NCBI RefSeq assembly: GCF_918698155.1
Contig: NZ_CAKKLX010000009.1
Location: forward strand, 62,001 to 126,000
Direction: 5' to 3'
DNA: 64,000 bases
Source: Roseomonas sp. CECT 9278
GTDB taxonomy: Bacteria > Pseudomonadota > Alphaproteobacteria > Acetobacterales > Acetobacteraceae
Part shown: in pieces, positions 55,904 to 64,000 of the stretch
Position numbering within the stretch: position 1 is the first letter of the stretch
Layout of the letters: each line of letters begins with the position of its first letter
The notes under the pieces: generated by a model
The model's input: only the letters and a program-made list of their open reading frames with translations
What the model was told of the DNA's origin: nothing
Database searches by the model: none
Program-made: the position numbers and the translations under genes

Positions 55904-56746
55904 ATGGATCCCCGCGAGACCGTCTTCATCACCGCCGCCGCGCTCGGCGAACGCCTCGCCGCCGGCGCGCCGCTATCGGTCCTGGCGGTGCGCAATCCGC
56001 GCCTGCCGGAACATGCCGACGCGCCACGCATCCCGGGCGCCATCGACATCGACCTGCCGACGGAACTCGCCGCCCCTGGCGGCGGGACGCGCGGCAGCCG
56101 CCCCCTGCCGGCGATCGACGCGTTGCAGCGCGATGCGATCCGATGGGGACTGCGACGCCACGTGCCGGTGGTGCTGTACGACCATGACCGCTGCCTGACG
56201 GCGGCGCGCGGCTGGTGGGTGCTGCGTTGGGCAGGGCTGACGCAGGTGCTGCTGCTGGATGGCGGTTTCCCGGCCTGGCTTGCGGCGCGGCTGCCAGTCG
56301 GCACGCTGCCGGCGACGCCTGCGCCCGGCGACGTCGTGCTGTCCGCCGGGCACATGCCTGTGCTGGATGCCGATGCGGCGGCGGCCATGGCGCGCGACGG
56401 CGTGCTGCTCGATACGCGCATCCGCGGCAACTACATCGGCGGCGCCACGGTGCCGGGGCAGCCGCCGCGCGGGCACATCCCGGGGTCGGTCAGCGCGCCG
56501 GCCGCCGATGCGCTGACCGAAGCCGGCACCTTCCTGGATGCGGCGACCTTGCGGCACCTGTTCGAGACCCTGGGCGCCGACGGCAGGCGCCCGCTCGGCG
56601 TCACCTGCGGTGCGGGGATATCGGCGGCGCATGGCGTTGCGGCGCTGGCCTCGATCGGCGTGGCGGCCGCGATGTATTCCGGGTCCTGGTCGGCCTGGGC
56701 GGCCGATCCGGCACGCCCGGTGGTGGTCGGCGGCCGCCCCGGCTGA
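55904..56746 (+). CDS. Two-domain rhodanese (thiosulfate / mercaptopyruvate sulfurtransferase)
   Basis: A 280-residue sulfurtransferase with two rhodanese domains. The N-terminal inactive domain has HADAPRIPGAIDIDLPTEL and VVLYDHDRCLTAARGWWVLR, with GLTQVLLLDGGFPAW closing it. The C-terminal domain has LLDTRIRGNYIGG, GHIPGSVSAPAADALTE and the catalytic loop with Cys235 in VTCGAGISAAHGV. CGAGIS differs from both CRKGVT (thiosulfate) and CGSGVT (mercaptopyruvate) but is closer to the latter. It follows the solute-binding protein after 11 bases and may be cotranscribed. Confidence 0.9.
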   Translation: MDPRETVFITAAALGERLAAGAPLSVLAVRNPRLPEHADAPRIPGAIDIDLPTELAAPGGGTRGSRPLPAIDALQRDAIRWGLRRHVPVVLYDHDRCLTAARGWWVLRWAGLTQVLLLDGGFPAWLAARLPVGTLPATPAPGDVVLSAGHMPVLDADAAAAMARDGVLLDTRIRGNYIGGATVPGQPPRGHIPGSVSAPAADALTEAGTFLDAATLRHLFETLGADGRRPLGVTCGAGISAAHGVAALASIGVAAAMYSGSWSAWAADPARPVVVGGRPG

Positions 56747-56855
56747 CGCGCGGCGCTTGAACTTCCGCCGGCGGCGTGCGGTGCTGGCACGCGCGGTGCC
56801 CGGCATCGCCGGGCGCTGAACGGCGCCGCCCCTCATTGTCCGGATTCCCCTACGC

Positions 56856-57833
56856 ATGATCGGCTTCCCCCGCCGCAGGCTTGCCCTGATCCCCGCCGGC
56901 CTCCTGGCCGCACCCGCGCTGGCGCAGGAGGCGCCCTGGCCGAACCGGCCGATCCGCCTGGTGGTCGCCTTCCCGCCGGGCGGCCTGACCGACGTGATGG
57001 GGCGCATGGTCGCGCAACGGCTCCAGGCCGAGCTCGGCCAACCCGTGGTGGTCGACAATCGCGGTGGCGCCGGCGGCACTGCCGGCACGCAGGTCGCGGT
57101 GCGCGCCGCGCCGGACGGCTACACCGTCGCGGTCGCCGTGCCCTCCACCCATATCACCGGCCCGATCCTGTTCCCCACCCCGGGCTATGACGGCGTCAAC
57201 GATGTCGCGCCGGTCGGTGCCTTCGCGTCCGTCGCGTCGATCGCGGTGGTGCATCCCTCGGTGCCCGCGACCTCGATCGCCGAGCTGACGGCGCTGGCGA
57301 AGGCGCGGCCCGGCGCGCTGAATTTCGGGTCGGCCGGCGCCGGCGGATCGGTCCACCTGGCGGGCGAACTGTACAAGATGCGCGCGGGCATCGACATCGT
57401 GCACGTGCCCTATCGCGGTGGCGCGGCGATGCTGACCGACCTGCTGTCCGGGCGCGTGCAGATCGCCTTCGACAACCTGCCGCAGATCCTGCCGCATGTG
57501 CGCTCCGGCGCCGTGCGCGGCCTGGCGGTGACCAGCCGCGAACGCCAGGCGCTGATCCCGGAATTGCCGACCATGATCGAGGCCGGCGTGCCGGGCTACG
57601 AGATCATTTCCTGGTTCGGCCTGACCGCGCCGCTGGGCACGCCGGCGCCGATCGTCGCGCGGATGAACGCCATCATGCGCGCGATGGTGGCCGACCCGGC
57701 GGTGCAGACGCAACTCGGGCAGATGGGCGCCGCGCCGCTGTCCATGACGCCCGCGGAATTCGGCGACTTCCTGCGCGCCGAACGCGAACGCTACGGCGAG
57801 ATCATCCGCGTCAGCGGCGCCCGCGTGGATTGA
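56856..57833 (+). CDS. Bug-family tripartite tricarboxylate transporter receptor (solitary, 57 kb)
   Basis: A 325-residue periplasmic binding protein with signal peptide ending APALAQ. Landmarks are IRLVVAFPPGGLTDVMGRM, VVVDNRGGAGGTAGTQVAV, NFGSAGAGGSVHLAGELYK and HVPYRGGAAMLTDLLSG. It is transcribed alone after the rhodanese gene (109-base gap) and ends 20 bases before a long inverted-repeat element. No permease genes adjoin. Confidence 0.93.
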   Translation: MIGFPRRRLALIPAGLLAAPALAQEAPWPNRPIRLVVAFPPGGLTDVMGRMVAQRLQAELGQPVVVDNRGGAGGTAGTQVAVRAAPDGYTVAVAVPSTHITGPILFPTPGYDGVNDVAPVGAFASVASIAVVHPSVPATSIAELTALAKARPGALNFGSAGAGGSVHLAGELYKMRAGIDIVHVPYRGGAAMLTDLLSGRVQIAFDNLPQILPHVRSGAVRGLAVTSRERQALIPELPTMIEAGVPGYEIISWFGLTAPLGTPAPIVARMNAIMRAMVADPAVQTQLGQMGAAPLSMTPAEFGDFLRAERERYGEIIRVSGARVD

Positions 57834-57850
57834 TGGGCGGCGTGGCGCTG

Positions 57851-58073
57851 GGCGGGGAGGGCTTTGCCCTCCCCGGACCCCACCCACCAAGGGCTTAAGG
57901 CCCTTGGAACCCTCGAATTGATCGAGGGAATGGGGGAGGGGCATGGCGGCTCAGCGGCGAAGGCGGCACCGTCGATGCCCCTCCCCCATTCCCCCGATTA
58001 AATCTCCGCGGTCCAGGGGGCCGTAGCCCCCTGGTGGGGGGAGGTCCGGAGGGGGGCAAAGCCCCTCTCCGCC
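57851..58073. repeat. Long inverted-repeat element, copy A (between convergent genes)
   Basis: The left half (57851-57946) and right half (about 57973-58073) are imperfect inverted copies around a central loop of about 26 bases. Each half contains its own small hairpins, for example CCAAGGGC/GCCCTTGG at 57887-57907 and CCAGGGGG/CCCCCTGG at 58013-58034. Outer ends read GGGCTTTGCCC and GGGGCAAAGCCCC. The element fills the space between the Bug gene and purD, which converge, so it could end transcription from both sides. A second copy of the same family lies at 60857. Confidence 0.9.
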
Positions 58074-58082
58074 TACCCGCCG

Positions 58083-59351
58083 CTACAGCGCCCGCCAGCC
58101 GATATCCCTGCGGCAGAACCCGCCGGGCCAGTCGATTGCGTCGACTGCCGCGTAGGCTGCTGCCTGCGCCTCGGCCAGCGTGGTGCCGGTGGCGGTGATG
58201 CCCAGCACGCGTCCCCCGGTCGCGACCAGCGCGCCGTCCTCCCGGCGCGCCGTGCCGGCGTGGAAGACCTGCACGCCGGGGATCTGCGCGGCGCGTTCCA
58301 GGCCGCGGATCTCGCTGCCCTTGCTGTAGCTGCCCGGGTAGCCCCGTGCGGCCATCACCACGACCAGTGCGTGCAATGGTTCCCAGCGCAGGTCGAAGGA
58401 CGCCAGTTCACCGTCGCAGGCGGCCAGCAGCGCCGGCAGCAGGTCCGACCGCAGGCGGACCATCAGCGCCTGGCATTCCGGGTCGCCGAAGCGGACGTTG
58501 AATTCGATCAGCCGCGGGCCGTCCGGCGTGATCATCAGCCCGGCGAACAACACGCCACGGAAGGGTGTCCCGCGGCGCGCCATCTCGGACAGCACGGGGG
58601 ACACGATGCGCGCCATGACGTCGTCGCGCAGCGCGTCGGTGAAGATCGGCGGTGGCGAATAGGCGCCCATGCCGCCGGTGTTCGGGCCGGTGTCGCCATC
58701 GAAGGCGCGCTTGTGGTCCTGCGCGGCGCCGAGCGCGATGGCGTGCGTGCCGTCGCACAGCGCGAAGAACGAGACTTCCTGCCCGACCAGGCATTCCTCG
58801 ACCAGCACCGTGGCGCCGGAATCGCCGTGGATGCGGGATTCCATGATGTCGGCGATGGCGGCATCGGCTTCGGCGATGGTGGCGGCGACAACGACGCCCT
58901 TGCCGGCCGCGAGGCCATCAGCCTTCACCACGATGGGTGCGCCCTGGTCGCGGATATAGGCACGCGCCGCGGCGGGATCGGTGAAGCGCGCCCAGCGCGC
59001 GCCCGGTGCGCCGGCGGCGTCCGCGACCGCGCGCGTGAAGGCCTTGCTGCCTTCGAGCTGCGCGGCGGCGGCCGATGGCCCGAAGCACTTGATGCCCGCT
59101 GCCGCGCAGGCATCCGCCAGGCCGAGGGTGAGCGGCCCCTCCGGCCCCGCCACCACCAGGTCGACCGCGTGCTCGCGCGCGAAAGCCACCAGCGCGGGAA
59201 TCGCCTCCGCGCCGATCGGAACGCATTCGGCCACTTCCGCGATGCCGGCATTGCCTGGCGCGCACCACAGCCGCGTGAGCAGCGGCGAGGCCGCGATCGC
59301 CCAGCACAGCGCGTGTTCCCGCCCGCCGCCGCCGACCACCAGCACCTTCAT
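58083..59351 (-). CDS. purD: Phosphoribosylamine-glycine ligase
   Basis: A 422-residue ATP-grasp ligase joining phosphoribosylamine and glycine in purine synthesis. The start [19 protein letters not shown], the segment [14 protein letters not shown], the ATP-grasp core [14 protein letters not shown] and [16 protein letters not shown], and the metal-binding [14 protein letters not shown] are all intact. It is divergent from xseA with 48 bases between starts. On its 3' side lies the long inverted-repeat element. Confidence 0.97.
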   Translation of the reverse strand: MKVLVVGGGGREHALCWAIAASPLLTRLWCAPGNAGIAEVAECVPIGAEAIPALVAFAREHAVDLVVAGPEGPLTLGLADACAAAGIKCFGPSAAAAQLEGSKAFTRAVADAAGAPGARWARFTDPAAARAYIRDQGAPIVVKADGLAAGKGVVVAATIAEADAAIADIMESRIHGDSGATVLVEECLVGQEVSFFALCDGTHAIALGAAQDHKRAFDGDTGPNTGGMGAYSPPPIFTDALRDDVMARIVSPVLSEMARRGTPFRGVLFAGLMITPDGPRLIEFNVRFGDPECQALMVRLRSDLLPALLAACDGELASFDLRWEPLHALVVVMAARGYPGSYSKGSEIRGLERAAQIPGVQVFHAGTARREDGALVATGGRVLGITATGTTLAEAQAAAYAAVDAIDWPGGFCRRDIGWRAL

Positions 59352-59399
59352 GTGACCACCCCGTTCCGCAACAGGGGCGCCTTAGCATAGGGTGGCGCC

Positions 59400-60845
59400 A
59401 TGGACACGCCCGCCACCAACATCCCCGACTACAGCGTCTCCGACCTGGCGGGCGCCATCCGCCGCACGCTGGAAGGCGCCTTCGGCCGCGTGCGCGTGTG
59501 CGGCGAGATCACCGAGCTGAAGCGCTACCCGTCCGGCCACACCTATCTGTCGCTGAAGGACCAGGACGCGAAGATCGAGGCGGTGATCTGGAAGACCGCC
59601 ATCCGCAACATCGGCACCATGCCCGAGAACGGCGTGGAGATGATCGCGACCGGGCGCATCAGCACCTATGCCGACCGGTCGAAGTACCAGCTGGTGATCG
59701 AACGCCTGGAATATGCCGGCGAGGGCGCGCTGCTGGCGAAGATCGAGGCGCTGCGGAAACGCCTGCTGGACGAAGGCCTGTTCGACGAGGCGCGCAAGCA
59801 GCCCATCCCGCGCCTGCCGGCGGTGATCGGCGTGGTGACGAGCGAAAAGGGCGCGGTGATCCAGGACATCCGGACCACCATCGCGCGCCGCTTCCCCCGC
59901 CGCATCCTGCTGTGGCCAGTGACCGTGCAGGGCCAGGGCGCGGCCGAGCAGATCGCCGCCGCCATCCGCGGCCTGGACGCCATCCCGGCCGGCGGCCGCG
60001 TGCCGCGCCCCGACGTGATCATCGTCGCGCGCGGCGGTGGCTCGCTGGAGGACCTGATGGCCTTCAACGAGGAAATCGTGCTGCGCGCCGTGGCTGCCTG
60101 CACCATTCCGCTGATCAGCGCGGTGGGCCACGAGACGGACACCACGCTGATTGACTTCGCCTCGGACCGTCGCGCACCCACGCCGACCGCCGCCGCCGAA
60201 CTTGCCGTGCCGGCCCGCGTCGAACTGCAAGGCGCGCTGGCGCAGACCGGCGCGCGGCTGGTGCAATCCGTCGCCGGCGTGCTCAACGCGGCCAGGCTGC
60301 GCCTGCTGCGGGCCGAGCGCGGGTTGCCCGACGCGCCGGCGCGCATCGCGCAGTCGCGCCAGCGCCTGGACGATGTGGGGGATCGGCTGCCGCGCGCATT
60401 GGCGGCGCTGCTCTCGGCACGCCGGCACGCCATTGCCGCACTGCGCGTGCCGCACCCGCGCGAGGGCATCCTGGCGCGCCGTGCCGCCGTGCAGGGCCTG
60501 TCGCTGCGCCTGGCGGCCGGCTGGGCCCGCCAGCGCGACGCACGCACCCGCGCACCGGCCATCGCGCGGCTCTCACCCGCCCCCGTCCATGCCCTGCTGC
60601 GCCAGAAACGCACGCTGCTCGATGGCTTGGCGGCACGGCTCGAGAGCGCCTCCTACACCTCGGTCCTGGCGCGCGGCTTCGCCCTGGTCCGCGACACCGA
60701 CGGCCACCCCATCACCACCGCCGCCCGCATCACCGCCGGCCAGGCGCTGCGCCTGACCTTCGCCGACGGCGAGGCCCGCGCGGTCGCGGAGGGCGCATCG
60801 GCACGGCGGAAGGGGCAGGCGCCAGGGCAGGGGAGCTTGCTGTGA
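59400..60845 (+). CDS. xseA: Exodeoxyribonuclease VII large subunit
   Basis: A 481-residue catalytic subunit that degrades single-stranded DNA with XseB. The N-terminal OB fold has YSVSDLAGAIRRTLEGAF and GEITELKRYPSGHTYLSLKD; the nuclease domain has VIVARGGGSLEDLMAFNEE and ISAVGHETDTTLIDFASDRR followed by APTPTAAAE; coiled-coil repeats fill the C-terminal third. The stop codon overlaps a GTG start of the M23 peptidase gene by 4 bases (GTGA). The small subunit gene is not in the window. Confidence 0.96.
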   Translation: MDTPATNIPDYSVSDLAGAIRRTLEGAFGRVRVCGEITELKRYPSGHTYLSLKDQDAKIEAVIWKTAIRNIGTMPENGVEMIATGRISTYADRSKYQLVIERLEYAGEGALLAKIEALRKRLLDEGLFDEARKQPIPRLPAVIGVVTSEKGAVIQDIRTTIARRFPRRILLWPVTVQGQGAAEQIAAAIRGLDAIPAGGRVPRPDVIIVARGGGSLEDLMAFNEEIVLRAVAACTIPLISAVGHETDTTLIDFASDRRAPTPTAAAELAVPARVELQGALAQTGARLVQSVAGVLNAARLRLLRAERGLPDAPARIAQSRQRLDDVGDRLPRALAALLSARRHAIAALRVPHPREGILARRAAVQGLSLRLAAGWARQRDARTRAPAIARLSPAPVHALLRQKRTLLDGLAARLESASYTSVLARGFALVRDTDGHPITTAARITAGQALRLTFADGEARAVAEGASARRKGQAPGQGSLL

Positions 60846-61882
60846 GTGGCACGGTAGCGCGGAGAGGGGCTTTGCCCCTCCCCGGACCCCACCCCACCAA
60901 AGGCCGAAAGGCCCTTGGAACCCGGGACTTGATCGGGGAATTCGGGGAGGGGGCGGGAGCGCGTGTGGCGACGGGCGCGCCCGCGAGCCCCCTCCCCGAA
61001 TTCCCCGATGAATCTCAAGGTGTCCAGAGGCCCTTAGGCCTTTGGCGGGGTGGTCCGGAGGGGCAGAGCCCCTCCGCTCTCCCGCGCCGCGCACTGCTCG
61101 CTCTCCCCGCCCTGCTGCTGCCCCGTCCTGCCCGTGCGGTGTCCTTCCCGGACCGCGGCCTGACGCAGGGCGGCTTCGTGCTGGGCCAGGCGGCGCCGGG
61201 GACGCGGCTCGCGCTGGATGGGCGGGTCGTGCGCGTTTCGGCCGAAGGTGCCTTCGCGTTCGGTTTCGGGCGCGACCATGCGGCGGCGTCGGTGCTGGCA
61301 GTCACGCAGCCGGGGCAACGGCCGGAGGAGCGGCGCCTGGCGGTCGCGCGGCGGCAGTGGCAGGAACAGCGCATCAGCGGCCTGCCGCCGGCGCAGGTCA
61401 CGCCGGACGAGGCGACGCTGGCGCGCATCCTGCGGGAGCGTGAGCGGCTGGGCGTGGCACGCGCGACGGATTCTGCGCTGACGGGCTTCGCGCAGGGGTT
61501 CACGGCGCCGGCGACGGGCCGGATTTCAGGCGTCTTCGGCAGCCGGCGGGTGTTGAACGGGCAGCCGCGGCAGCCGCATTACGGGTTGGATTTCGCCGTG
61601 CCCACCGGCACGCCGATGCTGGCGGCCGCGGCGGGGCGCGTGACGCTCGCGGCCTCGTTCCACTTCTTCGGCGACCTGGTGGTGATCGACCATGGGCATG
61701 GGGTGAACACGCTGTACGCGCATCTGTCGCGCATTGACGTGCAGGAAGGGCAGGTGGTGGGCCGCGGCGAACGCATCGCGCTGTCGGGTGCGACGGGGCG
61801 GGTGACCGGGCCGCACCTGCATTTCTCCCTGTCCTGGTACCAGGTGTGGCTGGACCCGCAGCCCGTGGTGCTGGGCGCATGA
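60842..61882 (+). CDS. M23 (LytM-type) peptidase, with an inverted-repeat element inserted near its start
   Basis: Residues about 200-346 form a LytM zinc endopeptidase domain: GRISGVFGSRRVLNGQPRQP, the zinc ligands in HYGLDFAVPTGTPM (His, Asp) and GPHLHFSLSW (HxH), so a cell-wall peptidase is likely. A hydrophobic signal-like stretch RRALLALPALLLPRPARA occurs at about residues 81-98 instead of at the N-terminus. The first codon, GTG, overlaps the xseA stop (GTGA). Codons about 6-80 are the long inverted-repeat element, read through in frame. A GTG at 60965 with GGGAG before it is an alternative start inside the element. Whether the product is still exported is doubtful. Confidence 0.8.
   Translation: MSGTVARRGALPLPGPHPTKGRKALGTRDLIGEFGEGAGARVATGAPASPLPEFPDESQGVQRPLGLWRGGPEGQSPSALPRRALLALPALLLPRPARAVSFPDRGLTQGGFVLGQAAPGTRLALDGRVVRVSAEGAFAFGFGRDHAAASVLAVTQPGQRPEERRLAVARRQWQEQRISGLPPAQVTPDEATLARILRERERLGVARATDSALTGFAQGFTAPATGRISGVFGSRRVLNGQPRQPHYGLDFAVPTGTPMLAAAAGRVTLAASFHFFGDLVVIDHGHGVNTLYAHLSRIDVQEGQVVGRGERIALSGATGRVTGPHLHFSLSWYQVWLDPQPVVLGA
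60857..61080. repeat. Long inverted-repeat element, copy B (inside the M23 peptidase reading frame)
   Basis: The left half (60857-60953) and right half (about 60987-61080) are imperfect inverted copies around a loop of about 33 bases. Outer ends read GGAGAGGGGCTTTGCCCC and GGGGCAGAGCCCC; the inner arms GAATTCGGGGAGGGGGC and GCCCCCTCCCCGAATTC match for 17 bases. It aligns half by half with copy A, sharing TTTGCCC, CCGGACCCCACCC and GGCCCTTGGAACCC. Unlike copy A it lies in a coding frame, which stays open across it. Confidence 0.9.
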
Positions 61883-62484
61883 GCACGTCGCTCGCCTGGG
61901 ATGAACGCTATGCCGGCGGCGGCTTCCAGTTCGGCGAGGCGCCGAACCTGTTCCTGCTGGGCCAGGCGCATCGCCTGAGGCCCGGCATGCGGGCGCTGGC
62001 AGTGGGCGATGGGGAGGGGCGCAACGGCGTCTGGCTGGCCGAACAGGGGCTGGCGGCGACCAGCATCGACTGGTCGGCAGTCGGGCTTGGGAAGGCGCGC
62101 GCCCTGGCCGCGCGGCGGGGCGTGGCACTGGACACGGTGACGGCCGACGTGACGCGATGGGATTGGCCGGCCGCGGGCTTCGACGTCATCGCCTGGATTT
62201 TCGTGCACCTGCCGCCGGAGGATCGGGCGCTGGCCTGCGCCGGCGCGATGCGCGCGCTGGCGCCGGGCGGGCTGCTGCTGCTGGAAGCCTTCACACCCGC
62301 GCAGGAGGGCCGGCGCAGCGGCGGACCGAAGGACCCCGCGCTGCTGTGGGCGCGGGCGCTGGTCGAACGCCACTTCGCCGGGCTGGAGGTGCTGGAACTG
62401 CTGGAAGGCAGCGTGGCGCTCGACGAAGGGCCGCGCCACCAGGGCCTGGCGGAGGTGGTGCGCGCGGTGCTGCGCCGCCCCTGA
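61879..62484 (+). CDS. Class I SAM-dependent methyltransferase (tellurite-resistance TehB-like)
   Basis: A 201-residue methyltransferase beginning WDERYAGGGFQFGEAPNLFL, the N-terminal pattern of small TehB/thiol-methyltransferase-like enzymes. The SAM motif is RALAVGDGEGRNGVWLAEQG, followed by the acidic loop SIDWSAVGLGKARAL and IAWIFVHLPPEDRALAC. The substrate is unknown. The start overlaps the M23 peptidase stop by 4 bases (ATGA), so it forms a unit with xseA and the peptidase. It converges on DUF808 with a 2-base gap. Confidence 0.88.
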   Translation: MSTSLAWDERYAGGGFQFGEAPNLFLLGQAHRLRPGMRALAVGDGEGRNGVWLAEQGLAATSIDWSAVGLGKARALAARRGVALDTVTADVTRWDWPAAGFDVIAWIFVHLPPEDRALACAGAMRALAPGGLLLLEAFTPAQEGRRSGGPKDPALLWARALVERHFAGLEVLELLEGSVALDEGPRHQGLAEVVRAVLRRP

Positions 62485-62486
62485 CG

Positions 62487-63398
62487 CTACTTGTGCAGCA
62501 GCCGCCCCAGCACCGGCATCACCGCGAAGCCGACCGCCAGGCCGACCACGCCGGCCAGCGCCGCGTTCACGATCCACTCCAGCGTGGCGCCGCCCACCGC
62601 GCGCCCCGCACCCGCCGCGATGTCGTGGAACAGGTGCGGCAGCCAGCCCAGGCCGAATTCCTCCATGCCATGCAGGATGATGCCGCCACCGACCCAGATC
62701 ATCGCCGCGGTGCCGACCACCGAGAGCACCTTCAGCACCACCGGCATGCCGCGCACCAGGATCGCGCCCGCCGAGATGCCGCGCCGGACCATCGCCGCGC
62801 CGACGTCGTCCGCCTTCACGATCAGCGCCACGACGCCGTAGACGCCGACGGTGATCACCAGCCCGACCAGCGCCAGCACCGCCGCCTGCGTCCAGATGTT
62901 GGACTGCGGCATGGTGGCGAGCGCGATCGCCATGATCTCGGCCGACAGGATGAAGTCGGTCTTGATCGCGCCGGCGACGCGTTCGTTCTCCAGGTGCACG
63001 GCATCGACCGGCGGGGCGTCGGCCACCGCCTCGGGCGCGTGGGGGCGGATCCATTCCGCGACCTTCTCGCTGCCTTCGAAGCACAGGTAGATGCCGCCCA
63101 GCACCAGCAGCGGCGTGATCAGCCAGGGTGCGAAGGCCGACAGCAGCAGCGCGGCGGGCAGCAGCACCAGGAACTTGTTGCGCAGCGACCCCAGCGCGAT
63201 GCGCCCGATGATCGGCAATTCGCGATTGGCGTCGAAGCCGACCACGTAGCGCGGCGTGACAGCGGCATCGTCGATCACGACGCCCGCCGCCTTGGCGCCC
63301 GCCTTGCCGGCCTGCAGCGCGACATCGTCGAGCGAAGCGGCCGCCACCTTGGCGATGGCGGCAACGTCGTCCAGCAGGGCGAGGAGGCCTGTGCTCAT
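62487..63398 (-). CDS. DUF808 family inner-membrane protein (YedI-like)
   Basis: A 303-residue membrane protein. It begins LLALLDDVAAIAKVAAASLDDVALQ, then VDDAAVTPRYVVGFDANREL, followed by about six membrane helices including LLLSAFAPWLITPLLVLGGIYLCFEG. ERVAGAIKTDFILSAEIMAIAL and GIILHGMEEFGLGW are family segments. The family is conserved in proteobacteria with unknown function. It is convergent with the methyltransferase gene and separated from the RTX gene by 109 bases. Confidence 0.92.
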   Translation of the reverse strand: MSTGLLALLDDVAAIAKVAAASLDDVALQAGKAGAKAAGVVIDDAAVTPRYVVGFDANRELPIIGRIALGSLRNKFLVLLPAALLLSAFAPWLITPLLVLGGIYLCFEGSEKVAEWIRPHAPEAVADAPPVDAVHLENERVAGAIKTDFILSAEIMAIALATMPQSNIWTQAAVLALVGLVITVGVYGVVALIVKADDVGAAMVRRGISAGAILVRGMPVVLKVLSVVGTAAMIWVGGGIILHGMEEFGLGWLPHLFHDIAAGAGRAVGGATLEWIVNAALAGVVGLAVGFAVMPVLGRLLHK

Positions 63399-63507
63399 GT
63401 GCGAAGGGTCCCGGGCGAGGAAGCCGCACCTTCGCAGATGCGAGACATGCCTTCAATGCGGTGGCGGAGCGGCGTGGCGCGGCACGCCGCGGCGCCCTTG
63501 GCGGCCG

Positions 63508-64000
63508 CTACAGCACGGTGTCGCCGGTCAGCGTGATGCCGGGCAGGGTGATGCCGGGCTGGGTGCTGCTGCCCGTGAGCGACAGCGTCCCGCCGCCCAG
63601 GCTGATGGTGCCGCCGGGCGACAGCGGGTCTCGCGCACTGACCAGCGTGACGGTGCCGTCCGGCCACGGCAGCGCCGCACGCCCGGAACCAATGCCAAGC
63701 GAGATCGCGCCGACAGACCCAGGGGCGTTCGGCAGCGATGGCAGCCCGGCGCCGCGCAGCAGCACGCTGTCGCCGCCGTCGAAGGTGAACAGGTAGCCGG
63801 CGGCGACCACGGCGCCGGTGATCGATCCGAACGGGCCGATGGCGAAATCATCCGTCGCCCAGTCGAAATCCACCACGACGTCTGCGCCACTGCCGGGCGC
63901 GAAGACGAAGACGTCGCTGCCGGCGCCGCCCGACATCGTGTCGTTGCCCGCGCCGCCCACGATGCTGTCGTTGCCGTCCAGCCCGAACAGCCGGTCGGCG
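63508..64000 (-). CDS. RTX-repeat (haemolysin-type calcium-binding) protein, C-terminal fragment
   Basis: The 3' end of a gene that starts beyond the window. The first residues visible are nonapeptide repeats (ADRLFGLDGNDSIVGGAGND, then TMSGGAGSDVFVFAPG) that bind calcium on secretion. A VVVDFDWATDDFAIGPFG segment follows, a typical post-repeat fold. The end is glycine/threonine-rich (LGGGTLSLTGS, GITLPGITLTGDTVL), resembling the uncleaved C-terminal signal of type I secretion substrates. The activity cannot be told from this part, and no type I exporter genes are in the window. Confidence 0.85.
   Translation of the reverse strand, partial: ADRLFGLDGNDSIVGGAGNDTMSGGAGSDVFVFAPGSGADVVVDFDWATDDFAIGPFGSITGAVVAAGYLFTFDGGDSVLLRGAGLPSLPNAPGSVGAISLGIGSGRAALPWPDGTVTLVSARDPLSPGGTISLGGGTLSLTGSSTQPGITLPGITLTGDTVL

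Overview
The window is very GC-rich chromosomal DNA with densely packed genes, many 4-bp start/stop overlaps (ATGA) and gene families typical of Alphaproteobacteria. The gene content (short HprK plus EIIA-Man/HPr/EI regulatory phosphotransfer operon, rpsT-dnaA-dnaN-recF-gyrB order, several Bug-type tripartite tricarboxylate receptors, hydantoinase A/B pair, DUF808) suggests a Rhodospirillales/Acetobacteraceae member, probably Roseomonas-like. That taxonomic call is inference from gene content, not a database match.

Layout. 1-4 kb: end of a nucleoside permease, rmuC, a beta-carbonic anhydrase and purH, all on the minus strand. 4.2-5.6 kb: a secreted protein of unknown function with an HEIGH zinc-peptidase motif. 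5.8-14.9 kb: a complete four-gene tripartite RND efflux operon (outer-membrane lipoprotein, adaptor, two different MdtB/MdtC-like pumps). 15-20.8 kb: nhaA, dut, coaBC, ubiE, mutM and an enoyl-CoA hydratase. 20.9-28.9 kb: the replication block rpsT, dnaA, dnaN, a TerB-like membrane protein, recF and gyrB. 28.9-42.4 kb: a catabolic region with a class III aminotransferase, an MFS transporter, hydantoinase B/A with a Bug receptor, a glutathione transferase, a thioesterase, a thiolase, and a four-gene operon of secreted hydrolase, LeuC-like and LeuD-like dehydratase and Bug receptor. 42.5-48.9 kb: ahcY, small secreted proteins and the ptsP-ptsH-EIIA-rapZ-hprK operon. 49-57.8 kb: threonine/serine dehydratase, Bug receptors, two paralogous tiny secreted proteins, a pair of PuuE-like deacetylase-fold hydrolases with a cysteine hydrolase, a signal-less solute-binding protein and a rhodanese. 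58-64 kb: purD, xseA, an M23 peptidase, a methyltransferase, DUF808 and the end of an RTX-type secreted protein.

The most unusual structures are two unrelated repeat families. One is a 127-bp element found once between purH and the carbonic anhydrase gene and, tandemly amplified about 2.5 times, between dnaA and dnaN; it ends in a 9-bp stem-loop in the dnaA-dnaN copies. The other is a roughly 220-bp long-inverted-repeat element, present once between convergent genes (57.9 kb) and once (60.9 kb) where it appears to have landed in frame inside the signal-peptide-coding start of an M23 peptidase gene. I saw no tRNA, rRNA, CRISPR array, prophage or insertion sequence.
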